Shown: in pieces, positions 52,178 to 61,422 of the stretch
How positions within the stretch are numbered: position 1 is the first letter of the stretch
Layout of the letters: every line of letters starts with the position of its first letter
Assembly: GCA_009746045.1 (NCBI GenBank)
Contig: RPFO01000199.1
Span: 511,001 to 575,000, forward strand
DNA: 64,000 nucleotides
Reading direction: 5' to 3'
Source of the DNA: Mesostigma viride
Taxonomy: Eukaryota > Streptophyta > Mesostigmatophyceae > Mesostigmatales > Mesostigmataceae
Notes under the pieces: model-generated
What the model was told of the DNA's origin: nothing
What the model saw: only the letters and a program-made list of their open reading frames with translations
Database searches by the model: none
Made by a program: the position numbers and the translations under genes

Positions 52178-55100
52178 CTAGACCGCATGGGTCGCGACAA
52201 AGTCGGCCCGGGTGCGGCGGAATAACACATCAGCCACGGTGCGAGTGAGGGCGAGTGACAGACGCTGCCGCCAATACGAGGACCACGTGCGGGCCGACCA
52301 CGGGGCGGTCTGACCCTCGAGGTCGAGGCGGTCTTCACGGCGCTGGCAGCACTCGTGGAAAAACTCCGCTGTCTTGGGGCCCATGGCCCCGAACTCCTCA
52401 AGGACAAAGGGGATGACCCGGTGGGGCCCCACATTGCCGTAGGAGGCAAACTTGTCGCGCTCAGCCACAGCGGCAGCAGCGCCGGCATCCACAGCCGCCC
52501 GGAGGATGTGGCGACCGGAAAGCGGCCGAGCCACGGAGACATCGATGAGCAGGTGGCAACCCTGCCCGTCGTAGTCAAGCACGGTAATGTCGGGGCGGTG
52601 GTTGGGTGAGTAGAGGGCGGCCCCATCCGCGTCCTCGCACTTAATGGTGGAGTGGGGAAAGACCGACCGAACCATGGCACACACCACCCGGAGGAGAGCG
52701 GTATGGAGATAGAGGAACCAGTTCTGGTTCTGCTGGCCACCCATGCACGCGATGTAGTGCGTCCCAGTAGTATCCAGAGCAAGCCCGCAGCTGCCGCAGG
52801 ACGCACCCGCCGTGATGAGAGGTTGCGGGGCAAAGAGCTGGTGGCGGAGAGCGATGGCGTAAAGGGCCGGAACCAGTGTGAACAAAGGGCTCATGGGGAG
52901 GGCGCGCAGGAATGCGGACCCCACGCTCCCCTCAAGGGAAACGGAGTGAAGCCAAGCCTTCCCCTGATCGTTCAAGCTCGCATGCAGACCCATCCAGTCG
53001 GCACAGTGTAGTATACCCGCGTAGGTCTTTTGTTGTTTTTCATGAACGCAGGCAGGGAAGACACTAGGACTGACGACAGTGGACACGCCGGGCGTGCCCC
53101 GGGGCAGGCGACGGTGGACGGCCTGAGCGGGGCGGACGAGGTCGCAAGCCTGCTGGATCCCGAGGTAAGAATCCTGCACAGCCTGCACAAAGGGGAAGGG
53201 GGATGGGGTGACCAAGTCGGGAATGGCGCTGACGGCGCTGGGGACCAACCGGCGGATCTCCGCCCAGGCCTGAGCAACAGAGCCAAGGAAGGCGGCGGGG
53301 GCGAGGCGGGCGGCGCGGGTGAGCCCACACCCGCCCATGCGGCAGGGGAGGGTGGCCAAGCGCATGGAGTGAGCTGGCAGGCTAGGGCCGGGGAGGAGCA
53401 CCTGCAAGGCGGCCTGAATGCGCTCGTCATGGCCTTCCGCGGCAAGCCGCACCAAGTGGGGGGGAGCGCCACGGAGCCAGTGAACCACCCGCGGGTGGGC
53501 GCAAAACCACAGGAGGAGCCCTTTGGTCTGGGGGTCCTTGAGGCGCGCCCAAGTCTCAAGGACATGGGTGCGCTGTTCCACGGTGGCCCGGAGCTCCTCT
53601 TCGACGTAGTCAGGGTCACCCACAGGGACGCCCAGGCACGAGAAACCGCGCGCCCGCGCCAATGCCCCCGGGATAGCCGCGGGGAAGCCAGAGCAGTCCC
53701 CCTGGGGCGAAAAGACTGCACACTTGGGGAGGGTGAGCCGAAGGTTGATGGCCGCCATGGCCACTTCAAGGGCAGCCAGGGCGGCAACCACAGCGTCGGC
53801 CGGGCCAAGGGCATGGATATCGTCCATGTAGGCGAGGAGCACGACATCCGGGTGCGCAGCGTGGACACCTTGGAGAGCCTTGTGCAGCGGGGCAGACAGG
53901 TAAAAGGGGCCGAGGGGGTCACCTTGCTGGGTTCCCGTGCGGGAAGCGATGTCGGCGAACGTCCCATCCTCCATGAGGAAGGAGAGTTGAGTGGGTTCGC
54001 CGTAGCAGGCTGCTGTCCACGCAAGAAGGTCAGGGAACGCCTCGCCGACGGCCTCAAAGATGCTAGCCTTGGTGACAGCATTGAACGCATTGTGGCAATC
54101 CACCTTCAGCGCCACATGGGTCGGATGCGTCTCGAGGTAGGCCTGAACTGTGTGCACGATGATGTCGCTGCCCCCTTTGGTGGCGACGCCAAGCTGGGCC
54201 GCGACGGACTCCTCAGTATCACTCCGGTTGGGGCAGAAGTAGGCGCGAAACTCGGGGGCCTTTTGGCGACAAATGACCTTACTCACCAGCTTGCGTAGGA
54301 CCTCGCCGCAAGCAATGGGACGAACGCGGCCAGCAGGCGGGGGGACGTCGTCTTTCAGGAGGGCAATGAGGCGTGCCCCAGCCAGCCAAGGGCGCGCCGC
54401 GGGGGCCAGGGACCCCGCGGCCAAGTCGGCGGCAGCCTCAAAGAGTGCGGTCGCCCCGCCATGGCCCGCCATCACGGAGAGGTGCTCGTAGCGCCAGCCT
54501 GAGGGGCCGGTGGAGGAGGCGTTCGGCAGATCCTTCAGCACAGCCGTGAAGATGTCCAGGTCCAGGACAATAGGCGGGGGCGGGGGGGTGGCCGGGGCGG
54601 GCACCGCAAAGGCCGGTTCGTCGGGGTGAAGGTCGCGCAAAGCCTGCAGGGTCGGGGGAGTGGAGGGAGCCAACGCGGTCAGTTCAAGCTTTTGCATGGC
54701 CCGGCTCAATTCACCTACCTTCACCAACCGCATGACGTCAGCTTCCACCCGGGCAAAGGAGGCGGCCCCCGACACCCGGGTGGAGGCCGGAGGCTGCAGC
54801 GCCCACAGCCCTTCCCAATCCCCGAGGAGGAACCGCCGGCAGCGAGCGATGACCGCACCCTGTACGCCACGCACGCCCCGCTCCAACGGCGCTAAGAGGA
54901 GCCGGGGGGTGACGAGAAACAGCTTGTGGCCGAGTTCGTCGAGAGGGTGACTATGCATCCGGGCCAGGGAAAGCAGGGCGCAGCGCGTAAACAAGCTCCG
55001 GGCGCGGTGAGGGACGTCCGGGAGCGTCATGCAAGGGTTGCGCGCACAGGCGGCAAAAGGGAGCGTGGCCAGGAATGCCCAGCCTGCCGAGAGGTCCCCC

Positions 55101-55936
55101 GGATCGCTCGTACCCTGCGATGCCGGTGGAGGGGCAGGGGCCGACCGAGGGGCCGCCCCGGACCGGGAGGCCGGTGCGGCCGCCGGGCCGCCGGGCAGGC
55201 CGTTCTGGGGGGTTTGGCGGCGGCACTGCCGCTCATGCTGGTACCGCCCGTGGATCGAAAAAATCCGCTGGCAATGGGCTGCCGGGCAGCGGTAGCAGTC
55301 CATGGCGCGCATGGCGGCCTCCGTGATGTGGGGGTGGGAAGCCCGAATGTGCACCAGCAACGAATTCCGGTTGGGCAGGCGCGCGCCACACGGGTCACCA
55401 AGGGGACCATCGACTTGGCAATAATGGAAGCCATCTGAGGGGGTGCGCCCACCCGGTTGGGCCGGCCCGGGTCGAGAGGGGGAGGGGTCGGGAGCACCCT
55501 CAGCCAGAGGAACTACAGCTGCAGCGGAACCCAGGGCGGGGCCGGCCGCCGGGCGGTCAGCAGGGCTCGTGGCAGCCGAGGACAAGACCGGCACGGGGAC
55601 GGCCCCCACGGCCGGGAGGGGGGCGCTGGAGGAGGCAGCCAAGCCGGCGCGCGACCCACGACCACGCACAGGGGAGGCAGGTGTCGGGGCAGGCGCGTGG
55701 GACTGGCGGCGCACGGACACGGGCGAGGGCCCCAGCGGGAGAACGCCAGGAGGCAAGGGGGAAAGGACCGCGGCCCGGCAAAGGGGGCAGGTGGCGGAGG
55801 TCGTGTGCAAGCTCGTGGCGATGCAAGCTTGATGGAAGACGTGGCCGCAAGCAGGGAGGCGGCAGAGACCGTCACCAGGGCGAGGCAGGTCCAAGCAGAT
55901 GGGGCAGGAGGGGCCGCTGGCAGTGACATCCACCAA
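52178..55936 (-). CDS. REL-LINE ORF2: RING-H2, zinc fingers, reverse transcriptase, CCHC, REL endonuclease, 1252 aa
   Basis: The protein would nick its target and prime reverse transcription there. Domains: RING-H2 with C11, C14, C30, H32, H35, C38, C50, C53; a Pro/Ala-rich linker; a C2H2 finger (C173, C183, H196, H201) and a C2HC finger (C217, C222, H234, C238). RT runs from about 450, with 'ASSTGPSGWRYEHL' (473-486), motif A 'LKVDCHNAFN' (D613), motif B 'GTQQGDPLGPFYLSAPLH' and motif C 'YMDD' (703-706). CCHC lies at 1047-1064. The REL core has RPD (1114-1116), 'LLIDVSV' with D1132, and 'ERDKFASYG'. N-terminal DNA-binding fingers and CCHC-REL are known from R2-like LINEs; a RING-H2 domain is not part of that usual plan. 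RING suggests ubiquitin-ligase-type binding, which is inference. The frame is intact and could be active. Confidence 0.92.
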   Translation of the reverse strand: MVDVTASGPSCPICLDLPRPGDGLCRLPACGHVFHQACIATSLHTTSATCPLCRAAVLSPLPPGVLPLGPSPVSVRRQSHAPAPTPASPVRGRGSRAGLAASSSAPLPAVGAVPVPVLSSAATSPADRPAAGPALGSAAAVVPLAEGAPDPSPSRPGPAQPGGRTPSDGFHYCQVDGPLGDPCGARLPNRNSLLVHIRASHPHITEAAMRAMDCYRCPAAHCQRIFSIHGRYQHERQCRRQTPQNGLPGGPAAAPASRSGAAPRSAPAPPPASQGTSDPGDLSAGWAFLATLPFAACARNPCMTLPDVPHRARSLFTRCALLSLARMHSHPLDELGHKLFLVTPRLLLAPLERGVRGVQGAVIARCRRFLLGDWEGLWALQPPASTRVSGAASFARVEADVMRLVKVGELSRAMQKLELTALAPSTPPTLQALRDLHPDEPAFAVPAPATPPPPPIVLDLDIFTAVLKDLPNASSTGPSGWRYEHLSVMAGHGGATALFEAAADLAAGSLAPAARPWLAGARLIALLKDDVPPPAGRVRPIACGEVLRKLVSKVICRQKAPEFRAYFCPNRSDTEESVAAQLGVATKGGSDIIVHTVQAYLETHPTHVALKVDCHNAFNAVTKASIFEAVGEAFPDLLAWTAACYGEPTQLSFLMEDGTFADIASRTGTQQGDPLGPFYLSAPLHKALQGVHAAHPDVVLLAYMDDIHALGPADAVVAALAALEVAMAAINLRLTLPKCAVFSPQGDCSGFPAAIPGALARARGFSCLGVPVGDPDYVEEELRATVEQRTHVLETWARLKDPQTKGLLLWFCAHPRVVHWLRGAPPHLVRLAAEGHDERIQAALQVLLPGPSLPAHSMRLATLPCRMGGCGLTRAARLAPAAFLGSVAQAWAEIRRLVPSAVSAIPDLVTPSPFPFVQAVQDSYLGIQQACDLVRPAQAVHRRLPRGTPGVSTVVSPSVFPACVHEKQQKTYAGILHCADWMGLHASLNDQGKAWLHSVSLEGSVGSAFLRALPMSPLFTLVPALYAIALRHQLFAPQPLITAGASCGSCGLALDTTGTHYIACMGGQQNQNWFLYLHTALLRVVCAMVRSVFPHSTIKCEDADGAALYSPNHRPDITVLDYDGQGCHLLIDVSVARPLSGRHILRAAVDAGAAAAVAERDKFASYGNVGPHRVIPFVLEEFGAMGPKTAEFFHECCQRREDRLDLEGQTAPWSARTWSSYWRQRLSLALTRTVADVLFRRTRADFVATHAV

Positions 55937-56089
55937 GTGGGCCGGCCCGTCATTACAATTCGTTCAAGTGGCCCGCCGGAGCGGCTGTACAATTTTTCCC
56001 AGTGAGCGCGCTGCCAAGTGTACTTGTGGGCAAATTTTTAGGTGCCCCGTCACTTCGAGGTACTAAAAATTAGGCTACGGTACGAATTC

Positions 56090-56610
56090 AGCGAATTTCA
56101 GCGAATTTTCAGTCGAACCAAAGGAAGTGACGCCAACTACCAAAAAGTTTCCGTTACGAATTTTCAGCCCAACACTCGCGCAAAATGAAGTGACGGCAAC
56201 TACCAAAAAGTTTCCGTTACGAATTTTCACTCCCACACGTTTGCACAAAAGGAAGTGACGGCAACTACCAAAAAGTTTCCGTTACGAATTTTCAGTCCCA
56301 CACTTCGCGCAAATTTTAGTAGGGCTGCACGCAAGCTACCTTTCAAAATTTTGCGCTAGTATGGAACGCATTTCATTCGTCTGGAGGAACGCTGCCCGCC
56401 AACTACCCCCGTTCAGAAAGTTGCGCCGAAATTTACCCGAGATTTGGAAATCTGAACGTCCGCGCAAATTTTAGTAGGGCTGCACGCAAGCTACCTTTCA
56501 AAATTTTGCGCAAGTATGGAACGCAATTCATTCGTCCGGAGGAATGCTGCTCGTCAACTGCCCCCGTTCAGAAAGTTGCGCCGAACTTTACTTGAGATTT
56601 GGAAATCTGA
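56090..56610. repeat. Inter-ORF tandem repeats of the REL LINE
   Basis: 'CAACTACCAAAAAGTTTCCG' with 'TTACGAATTTTCA' occurs three times (about 56132-56300, spacing about 65). 'TTTTAGTAGGGCTGCACGCA' with 'AGCTACCTTTCAAAATTTTG' occurs twice (56314 and 56468, spacing about 154). It could act as promoter or spacer for ORF2, but nothing in the sequence proves this. Confidence 0.75.
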
Positions 56611-56737
56611 ACGTGCGGTTGGAGTTTCGCGGGGAAACCCAAGTTCCCAAGTAATTCACCAATGACGCGCTTCGAACACTTGTCCGCTAAAACCTAAGCA
56701 GCCGCTCCGGCTGGCCACTTAAACGAAACTTGATGTT

Positions 56738-56887
56738 AGCCTGTCCTTTTAGCTAGCGCGCCCGAATGCAGCTGCACATGCAGCATGCCTTTGGCATGAA
56801 GGAGACTGGGGGTCTCTGCCCTTTCTCCTGTAGTGCACACACAGGGATTACAAGCACTTCGGTGCTCCGTGACTAGCTCCCCAACGT
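56738..56887 (+). mobile_element. Type I ORF1-only 3' fragment inside the REL LINE
   Basis: The 150 bases match the type I 3' untranslated region at about 6280-6425 (complement), up to the first half of its terminal hairpin. They contain the stop codon of the PHD ORF. No (AATT)n tail is present, so it may derive from recombination rather than from retrotransposition. Confidence 0.65.
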
Positions 56888-58323
56888 AGTGGGCGGGCGC
56901 CGCGTCCCACCCCAGCTCCCAGCTCGGCAGTCGGGCGATCTCATCGGCGGAGAGAAGACGGCGGCGCGGACCAGCAGGGTGCCAGACATATGGGGGATGC
57001 CCGCAAGCTCGAGCACATCGTGCAAGATGGCGGGCACGGCCGCACCCGCGCTCAGCTCAAGAACACGCCCCCCCCCCGCATCGTACAGAACCAGGTCGCC
57101 GGCGTGCACGGTGACAGGGGCCCCGAAGTCAACGCGCAGGCGGGCGGCTTGCGCTGGGGTGACCGCCGTAGTCAAGCGCCCGTGGGCCTGCGCAACAAGA
57201 CCGGCCGAGCCGGGCCCGGCAGAGGCAAGAAACGTGTGCAGCTGAGGGCGATCGAGCAAGGCGTGGTCGGTGGCCCCCCCAGCGAGATATGTCTCACGGG
57301 CGGCCTGCTGGGCCTGCACGGCAAGCCCTGTAGCAAAGAGCACCACCGCCTGCGCCACTTGAGCGTCCAGATTCAGGAGCCATTCTTGGCGCACCGCGGG
57401 CAGGTGCCAAGGCAGGCGGCCGCCGGCATGGTAGTCCTCGAGGACAAACCCCCAAAGCGTGGAGGCAAGGACAGGGGGGGAGGCTGCCTGCAGCATGTGC
57501 CGGACACGAACCACAAGGGCACTAAATTCAGGGGGCCGTGGGAGCGTAGGAAACGCCGCGTGCAAGCCGACAGCGTCCAACAGCAAGGGGCAATACAGCC
57601 AAGAGAACGTGGCGTGCCGGAGCGCGCTGACGCCCGCAATGTTGGTGGGGGGCCAAACGGAGAAGTCGTGGGACCCAAGCGCAGCCGACCAGGGGCCCAC
57701 CACAGGAGTCGCCGCAGGGTGTCCCACAGCCTCAGGGAGGAGAGCCGCCAGGGACCCCTCAAGCACAGGAGGACGCAGGTCAGTGGCCACCGCCGTGCTG
57801 GCCGGAGGTGGATCCCCAGAGCTAGGCGGGGCAGGGCCAGGGGACCCCGCGGAGGGGCCGGACGTGACGGCGCGGGGAGAGCGGGGGCACGGTGTGGAGC
57901 CCTCCACGAGGGCCGCAAGGCCCAGGAGAGGGTCCAGCGAGGGGCTGCGGGAGGGGCGCGGGCCGAATGGGATCCCGGGGTCGACACGGCCGCGCGTCGG
58001 GAGCCTAGGGACGGCCGAGGCGGGGCCACGCAATGAGGGCACGCCCAAGGACCCGGGGGAGGCAGCCGGAAGAGGGGCGGGACCAAGCAGCGCGTGTGCC
58101 AGCCGCATTGGCACGAATCACACACAAGGAGACGGGGGGCATCCTCACCACTGTGGCAGACCTCGCACACAAGCGAGAGTGGCACAGGGGCGCCACGACC
58201 GCCGTCGTCCAGGTCGCCCATCTCCTGCAGGTGCGCCGCGATGCGTAAGGACCGACGCGGCGCAGGGGCGCCACTAGGCAGCGCATCCCGCGCCCGGGAG
58301 GTGCGGCGTCGTGAAGGAGGCAT
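56873..58323 (-). pseudogene. REL-LINE ORF1 with PHD finger, one frameshift
   Basis: From the ATG at 58323 ('MPPSRRRTSRARD') the protein has a basic start and, at residues 53-98, a full C4HC3 PHD finger: C53, C56, C68, C71, H76, C79, C95, C98, with the Trp two residues before C95. PHD fingers read histone tails; some LINE ORF1 proteins are known to carry them. After C98 the coding character moves to another frame (open from 58114 to 56873), so one shift lies near 58030. The rest is Pro/Ala-rich with a helical region and 'VTVHAGDLVLYDAGGGRVLE'. The end is altered by a type I fragment. An ATG at 58410 is possible. A chromatin-targeting role is inference. Confidence 0.65.
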
Positions 58324-58488
58324 GGGGGAGATGCGTAAAACAACGGAACCGGAAGCGCGGGGGGGAGAGCGAGATGCGGACGCGGGGGGTTTGGGGGGCG
58401 TGCCCCCCAAGCGGGGGGTTTGGGGGGCGGCAGCCCCCCAACGCGGGGCGGCCGCGGTGCCGCACCTCGGCGCAGGTGCTACATATAT

Positions 58489-59125
58489 ACTCCCAACGGA
58501 GTTATGTTACAATTCGATCAATTCCGTCAATTCAATACTCGATCACAACGGAGTTATGTTACAATTCAATTCAATTCAATTCAATTCAATTCAATTCAAT
58601 TCAATTCAATTCAATTCAATTCAATTCAATTCAATTCAATTCAATTCAATTCAATTCAATTCAATTCAATTCAATTCAATTCAATTCAATTCAATTCAAT
58701 TCAATTCAATTCAATTCAATTCAATTCAATTCAATTCAATTCAATCCAATCCAATCCAATCCAATTCAATTCAATTCAATCCAATCCAATTCAATTCAAT
58801 TCAATTCAATTCAGTTCAATTCAATTCAATTCAATTCAATTCAATTCAATTCAATTCAATTCAATTCAATTCAATTCAATTCAATTCAATTCAATTCAAT
58901 TCAATTCAATTCAATTCAATTCAATTCAATTCAATTCAATTCAATTCAATTCAATTCAATTCAATTCAATTCAATTCAATTCAATTCAATTCAATTCAAT
59001 TCAATTCAATTCAATTCAATTCAATTCAATTCAATTCAATTCAATTCAATTCAATTCAATTCAATTCAATTCAATTCAATTCAATTCAATTCAATTCAAT
59101 TCAATTCAATTCAATTCAATTCAAT
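58489..59125 (+). repeat. Type II 3' hairpin with a 565-bp (AATTC)n tail
   Basis: 'ACTCCCAACGGAGTTATGTT' completes the type II 3' hairpin, and the hairpin end recurs near 58544 ('ACAACGGAGTTATGTTAC'). It is followed by about 113 units of AATTC from 58560 to 59125 with a few AATCC variants. The repeated polypeptide frames are artefacts. Confidence 0.92.
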
Positions 59126-59236
59126 GGGTGCAAGATAATCATGGCTATACATATCATGGCTCCTTGGTACAAGGCTAGGGTGTGGCTTCTCAACAGAGAG
59201 TGACTCTCTGCATAGGCAGAGCTTGGCTAGATTCTT
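59126..59236 (-). mobile_element. Type II untranslated-region relic, minus
   Basis: 'ATCATGGCTATACATATCAT' to 'GAGTGACTCTCTGCATAGGC' resembles the complement of 40370-40440. It is small and has no edges that can be fixed. Confidence 0.45.
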
Positions 59237-59689
59237 AACTATAATTAATTAAACTCGTGCTCCGGTTGGGGAGTCACGGAGCACCAGTGCTTTTAATCTC
59301 TGGATGTGCACAACAGGAAGAAAGGGCAGAGACCCCCTTTCTCCTTCATGCCAGAAGAGGCATGCCACAGCGGCAATCGGACACGCCATAGACGATCCGG
59401 CAAGTGCTGTGCATGGGTGCAATAAGACCCATGTGAGCATATCGTCAATAACAAGTAGCATGGGCAAGTAAGCTGCAATCATAGCCAGGACGTAGCATGG
59501 CTGTACAATGGCTAAGCTGAGGCTATGGCTGGTTGTGTACCGTGTGTTATAGCGGTGCACGTGACTAGGTATGGTGGCACAGCTAGGCAAACATTCTAGG
59601 CATGGCTGCCATGGCGGCAGTGCCTACCAATGGATACAAGCTACCATGGCCAATAGGGCTGTTCAAGCTATTCTAGCCCGCAGGGGGCG

Positions 59690-61092
59690 TCCACATCTTG
59701 TGGTTAATCATCAGGTCAATACCCGCCCCTCCAGTACACCTTGGCCTTCTGTGGGTCCTGCATGCTTGTGGCGGAGGTATTCCGGCCACTGCTGCTGCTG
59801 CGCTGAGCGGGGGTCAGGTCGTCGTCCAGTGTCCAGCTAGGTGAGGTTGTGCAACCTCTTGCGACGAGAAAGGAACCGCCGCTTGTCCTCAGGGCAGGGG
59901 AAGGTGAGCAGTACTGGTGGGGGAGCCGCCTTGTCCCGTGAGTGGGGAAGGCGGTGGCACCCACGCAGTTCTACTTCACCTACCAGGCCCATGATGAGGG
60001 CGGTGAGAAGCTGGTCCTTGAGCTCGTCGGCAAGGGTGGTTAATTGACGTCTCACCTGGCTTCTGGGGAAAACGACGCAGCACCACTCGGCACTCGCGGC
60101 GAGCGCGGTCCGGGTGGCCTCCCGTTGTTCGGCCTGGCGGTGGTCCTCTAGCTCCTGGAGCTTCGTGGCGATCGTTGTTCGGCGTCGGTGGTTGAGGCGG
60201 TCGCTGACCGCAGCAGGTCCGCGTAGGAGAGCGGCGGGAGGTCGCCAGCATCCTGCCGGGGTGGCTGGGATGCGATGCATGGTGGCCGTCTGCTCCGGTA
60301 TCTTTGGGACCTGTGTGGCCAAGGCCTCGCAGCCTCGGTGTGGGCGGTGATGGCTTCAAGCTTCTTCATGAGCACGCCGCACTTCCCCTCCACTTGGTTG
60401 AGGCGGGAGAGGAGTGCAGCATGTGCCTCGGATGCCTGCGCCGTGGTCTGCAGCGCCGTGAGCTGAGGTAATTGTAGCTTGTGTGCGACCTTGGTTTCCG
60501 TATTGGAGACCTTGGCCTCCACCGACGTGTTGAGCGCTGACAGTAGTCATCAAAGTCATCTTCTCGGCCAGCGGCCAGGTCACATGATCTCCAGCACAGC
60601 TCGGAGGTCATCCTTGCACATGGAGGCAGCCGGTGTGGCTACCGGATATGCGCAGGCCGGGCTGGGTTGCGGAGCCGAGAGTCGAGGTCACGTGCAGTGA
60701 GCTTGTAGAAGCTGAAGAGGATGGCGAGGAGGCAATGGTTGAAATCTGGCAGGGCGAGGAACTCCTCCACCTTGTCGGCGGGGATGGGCCCATCGGGCCC
60801 ACGGAGCTTGTGTTCCCGTGCGTAGTAATGCATTATCTCGGTGCAGTGTGCGTCGGTCAGTCGCAGCCAGCCGCTGACCGTAAAGCATGCGTAGTCTAGG
60901 TACCGTGTCGCCATCTGTTTGATTCATAGCAGAATTTCTTGGGCTCTGGCGAGGCGCTTGGCGATGGGTTTGCTGGCGGTGGGTTTGCGGGCCCAGTCGA
61001 CTCGGGGCAAGGACGATGGCGAGTGGGTTGGGCTGGGAGCGGCCGGAATTAAGCTCCTTTTCCAAACCCCGTTTTGCTTTTGGAGTCGTCAT
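59690..61092 (-). pseudogene. Type I ORF1 protein, copy 2, heavily frameshifted
   Basis: ATG at 61092 ('MTTPKAKRGLEKELNSG'), then pieces in changing frames: an N-terminal domain ('MATRYLDYACFTVSGWLRLT'), a coiled-coil part ('MEAKVSNTETKVAHKLQLPQ'), an RRM-like part ('VLLTFPCPEDKRRFLSRRKR') and the C-terminal 'WTLDDDLTPAQ'. It ends at 'KVYWRGG' near 59720. It is less complete than the copy at 6674-8046 but is clearly the same family. Confidence 0.75.
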
Positions 61093-61103
61093 ACATAGCT
61101 GCT

Positions 61104-61138
61104 GATTTCACTCTGCTGTAAGTAATTATATTTTTAAT
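61104..61138 (+). mobile_element. 35-bp REL-LINE 3' insertion (subfamily B)
   Basis: The 35 bases equal the 3' end of the subfamily B element at 6003-6037, and are flanked by ACATAGCTGCT at 61093-61103 and 61139-61149. The copy at 6.2-8.2 kb lacks it, giving an empty-site comparison ('GTCATAGCTGCTTGTCACGT'). Confidence 0.85.
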
Positions 61139-61422
61139 ACATAGCTGCTTGTCACGTGCTGCTTTTGGAGTCGATATTGCGTTTCAGCCGTAATCGATTA
61201 TACTGGCGAGCGCGTCTTTAAAAGGCGCATCGAATGCAAGTGGTCTGACCGAATTCGTCGGGGCTCAGACGCAAAAGATCTGAACTCCGCCGTCAGCCAT
61301 ACCGCCGTCAGCCATTTTCGTCAAGGGAGCTATATGGCCGACCTACCTCTAGCTCCGGATGGTTGAGCAGATGGTAGAGCTAGCTCTATAACGTAGCAGT
61401 TATTGTGTGTGCACTATTGATT

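Larger units (their letters stand above)
51969..58475 (-). mobile_element. Full-length REL-type LINE with PHD-finger ORF1 and RING-RT-REL ORF2
   Basis: The 13-bp direct repeat GTGCTACATATAT stands at 51956-51968 and 58476-58488, so the whole 6507 bp arrived as one unit. On the minus strand: a leader of about 150 bp, a PHD-finger ORF1 (58323-56873), a roughly 940-bp inter-ORF region with tandem repeats, ORF2 (55936-52178), and a 3' untranslated region of about 210 bp ending in CTCAATGA. It has no APE endonuclease. REL-only LINEs (R2, R4, NeSL groups) are known as site-specific elements. Confidence 0.88.
59237..61320 (-). mobile_element. ORF1-only LINE-like element, type I, copy 2
   Basis: It has the same build as the copy at 6243-8231: an (AATT)n tail and terminal hairpin (59239-59283), a roughly 400-bp untranslated region, an ORF1 relic (59690-61092) and a leader up to about 61320 ending 'CGTCAGCCATTTTCGT'. 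A 35-bp REL-LINE fragment sits in the leader. There is no ORF2. Confidence 0.8.

Noticed and set aside
52355-55926. Plus-strand frames of up to 422 codons opposite the REL-LINE ORF2
   Set aside because: Shadows of GC-rich coding on the minus strand, with no domain pattern.
55770-55936. RING-H2 as part of a host ubiquitin ligase fused by chance
   Set aside because: RING, zinc fingers, RT and REL are in one uninterrupted frame inside a unit bounded by a target duplication.
58094-59203. Ser-Ile-Gln-Phe-Asn repeat protein
   Set aside because: Translation of the (AATTC)n tail in three frames.
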